From positions 35,626,950 to 35,690,949 of the forward strand of contig OX439047.1 of the NCBI GenBank assembly GCA_949317995.1: DNA of 64,000 nucleotides, written 5' to 3'. Position 1 is the stretch's first letter. Each line of letters opens with the position of its first letter. Made by a program: the position numbers and the translations under genes. The DNA is from Acholoe squamosa (lineage: Eukaryota > Annelida > Polychaeta > Phyllodocida > Polynoidae). The notes under the pieces were generated by a model, which was not told where the DNA came from, made no database searches, and worked only from the letters and a program-made list of their open reading frames with translations. This document shows, in pieces, positions 61,500 to 64,000 of the stretch.

Positions 61500-63825
61500 T
61501 GACTACCAATTTAATTGATGCCCATTAATTCTACTATGCTTAGAGAGCCTGTGGACCGTACATATCAATAACCACCATTTTCACTGATGTAATAGGATGA
61601 GGAGATGTAAGTGCTCATAGCTGCTCCTACACGTGTTGAGAGAGCAGCTTAGCAATACTAAGCATCCATTGTCTCCAGCCTCCAGCCCTGCCTACATCCT
61701 GGCCGAGCAAGACAGACGACTCACCTGCCCCAGGGGTCAGAGCAGGGCTATCATATACCACCCCTACCGTGAGCTGCTCACTCTACTGTGTGGATGGTGG
61801 ATCCATACCGTGAAGAATAGAAGTGAAATGGTTCGACTGCAGCGCAATAGCAGCAGTTGAGATTGGAACTAGCGCATATGACTGAATTAGATAATTACTA
61901 TCGTTTATCATAAGTAGTGTCTTTACTGCTGATTCCTGCAGAGAAATCGATTCCCTTTGATTACCACGGAGCTAATGCTTAGCTTGTAGGGAATTGCATA
62001 CATTCTTCTGGAGGACAAAATGGAAGCCCACACAAAGTGAGCAGTTTTAGTCTCAAATAATCTGCTCCCCCCTATGGGTGCTCCCTATCGCTCCCACCTT
62101 CTTATCTTTGGACACCTATCGCCCATACATCTCCTTCTAGTGGCACCGATAAGACGGCCAAACTGCAGTGGTCACGGTTACCCTGGGCCTCCGTGCCTGC
62201 CTCATCAGCAGGGCAACTTAGTTTCTCTTCTCCCCACAAGGTAAACCCTGTGCTCTCATTCCTTATCTGATGGCTTGGGGGTTGGGTAGAGGAGGGAGAT
62301 AAGGGAAACATGACTGCAGATCGGGATCTCACCCAGACCTATGGTGTTCTCGGATGTCCCTGAAGATAAGTAGCAGATAAGGGGATCATGTGACTTAGGG
62401 TGGGCTGCCTGGAGGTACAAAATGCCAGCTGCTAATCCCCATTAAGTACTGGTAGAGGAATAAGGGGTCCTGAATGCTACATGTTTGCTCCAGGGTACGT
62501 AGGCTCCAGGAGAAGGAACAATAGATACCTACAACTCTATCCTCAGATAGCCGCTTATTATACTGCAAGTGCAAGAATCAATGCAGGCAAACGCTTCATG
62601 CTATCTATTTATGTATCTTCCAGTTGACAATAATTATCATATTGCCAAATTAATACATTTTCCAGGTATGTCAGTGTCTTAGTGTTTCGCCTTAGTAAGC
62701 GGAATCCTTTCATCTTCCAAAGAAAACACCATTTGTTTTGATTTTCGAACGCAGTCAAGGGCAGATGGCATATGAGTGCTTGGGCGTCCAGTGACACGAC
62801 CCCATATTATGCAATATCAAGTCACAGTTACTACATGTGATTCCATTGTGGGTGATACATTCTAGTCAATTCTAACAGAATTGGAGATATTGAATTGTTC
62901 TAAAACATACATTTCATAATGCCATTTGTAATACGCACATTATAGAGATAGAAGTTAACTGGAGACCAGGCGAAATTCCACCTTCAACCCTGACTGCTAA
63001 TATATTGATACAACCCGCAGGCAACAATGTATTTTACTTTACTCCTTTGTCCAGCAAATGCGGAGATTGTTTTCAGGACTGGGATAGCGACAATGAACAT
63101 GTTCTGTGTATATAGGGAAGGTTCCATTCCATTTGGCAAACACAGGGGATAAGATAAAACATATCCTACGAAGGCTGTTAATGGATATTTTCATATAGTG
63201 CCACTGTTGTCTGATTTTCAATGCATTTGTCCTGCCTCAAGGTAACTGGGAATCGATTCACTGATGCACATGCCTGCTGTTGGGAAATATGGCATCTATA
63301 CCTACTGTTCATTGCCATTTGTCAATACTATGCTTGTGGGTTCAATCATATTATAAACAAGGAAATGATTTACAAGGGAAAAAAATGACTGGAAATAGAC
63401 CTTACCCATTTTATATGATGCTGAATGGAATATAAAGGGAGTTTTGACATTTTATGTTCTACTGATATGTACACGGTGTACGACTAGGATAAAACCCACC
63501 TTTAAGATCCCATATAATTATTTCGCACTAGACGACATATATTACGAGAAACCTTATGGGGATTTTCAATATTCAAGGCTATCCATCACACGCCGTGGTA
63601 TTTTCAGTCAAATATCACAGAGATGCTATACAGCTAATTTAGAGACAAATCCCTGATGGCTATTGAAAGACCCTACAAAGAACCTCTAGAGTATGTCATG
63701 GACTACTATATTTTGTCTAGCAGACCTTAAGGACATTCATTATCCGCTACAACTAAAGCGCTTTAATCATCACCACATAAGCAGAGATATTGGACCAACC
63801 AAAGATAAGAGTAAACATTGATAAA
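61500..63825. other. No gene seen
   Basis: Ordinary non-repetitive sequence. A 75-residue plus-strand frame at 61633-61860 and a 76-residue minus-strand frame at 62102-62332 have mixed composition but no motif, and I do not call them. Confidence 0.4.
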
Positions 63826-63827
63826 AT

Positions 63828-63830
<3 letters not shown>

Positions 63831-63912
<82 letters not shown>

Positions 63913-63925
63913 CAGGAGAGAGAGA
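63831..63925. repeat. (GA)n microsatellite
   Basis: About 95 bp of near-perfect GA dinucleotides close to the right edge. Confidence 0.95.
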
Positions 63926-64000
63926 AAATGAAATTAGTAGAGTATACTGTTCACGTTTAAATGGGGATAGAAATAGATGGACCTAAGTAGATGGAGAGAT

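Noticed and set aside
61633-61860. 75-residue plus-strand frame
   Set aside because: Balanced composition, but no motif, no supporting splice signals and no neighbour; not enough to call.

Overview
The window reads as animal nuclear DNA, probably from a marine invertebrate. Genes are split by long AT-rich introns with GT-AG borders, and the DNA is crowded with microsatellites, minisatellites and small non-autonomous transposons. One 179-bp retroposed element opens with a GTGAGTGAGT...TTTAACGCC...GGCGAGAAC consensus resembling repeats I know from molluscs, so a lophotrochozoan, possibly a mollusc, is my best guess. That placement is inference only.

Three protein-coding genes can be supported. 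(1) The 5' part of an EF-hand calcium-binding protein gene lies on the minus strand (exons 7361-7203 and 2460-2379) and runs off the left edge. (2) An intronless rhodopsin-like seven-helix receptor lies on the plus strand (15446-16873). Its third intracellular loop is swollen by about eleven 13-residue repeats, and several signature class A residues are replaced. (3) A large minus-strand gene runs from 47700 down to 22012. I rebuilt it as 19 exons whose splice phases all join in one open frame, giving at least 1187 residues with the 5' end missing. The product has a cysteine-rich N-terminal ectodomain, five membrane helices, two extracellular helical loops and a short cytoplasmic tail. The topology is like prominin or tweety proteins, but I do not recognise the family.

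The most unusual signal is inside this third gene. At two exons (28519-28296 and 47700-47522) the coding 3' end of the exon together with its 5' splice site has become the unit of a minisatellite running into the following intron. The arrays hold about 18 and 8 copies, so each intron starts with a ladder of near-identical donor sites. In the first array, six copies share the same change that destroys the donor. The first extra copy there lies exactly 54 bp downstream of the real donor and in frame, so its use would add 18 residues. A weaker third case follows the exon ending at 25417.

Layout: 0-7.4 kb, EF-hand gene with two TA-flanked inverted-repeat elements; 7.4-15 kb, no gene seen, with several foldback elements; 15.4-17.3 kb, receptor; 17.3-22 kb, no gene seen; 22.0-47.7 kb, five-helix membrane protein gene; 47.7-52.8 kb, minisatellite arrays with two SINE-like insertions and one TA-flanked element; 52.8-64 kb, AT-rich DNA with two more SINE-like copies and no exon I could defend. 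The missing first exon(s) of the large gene should lie to the right of 47.7 kb, inside or beyond the window.
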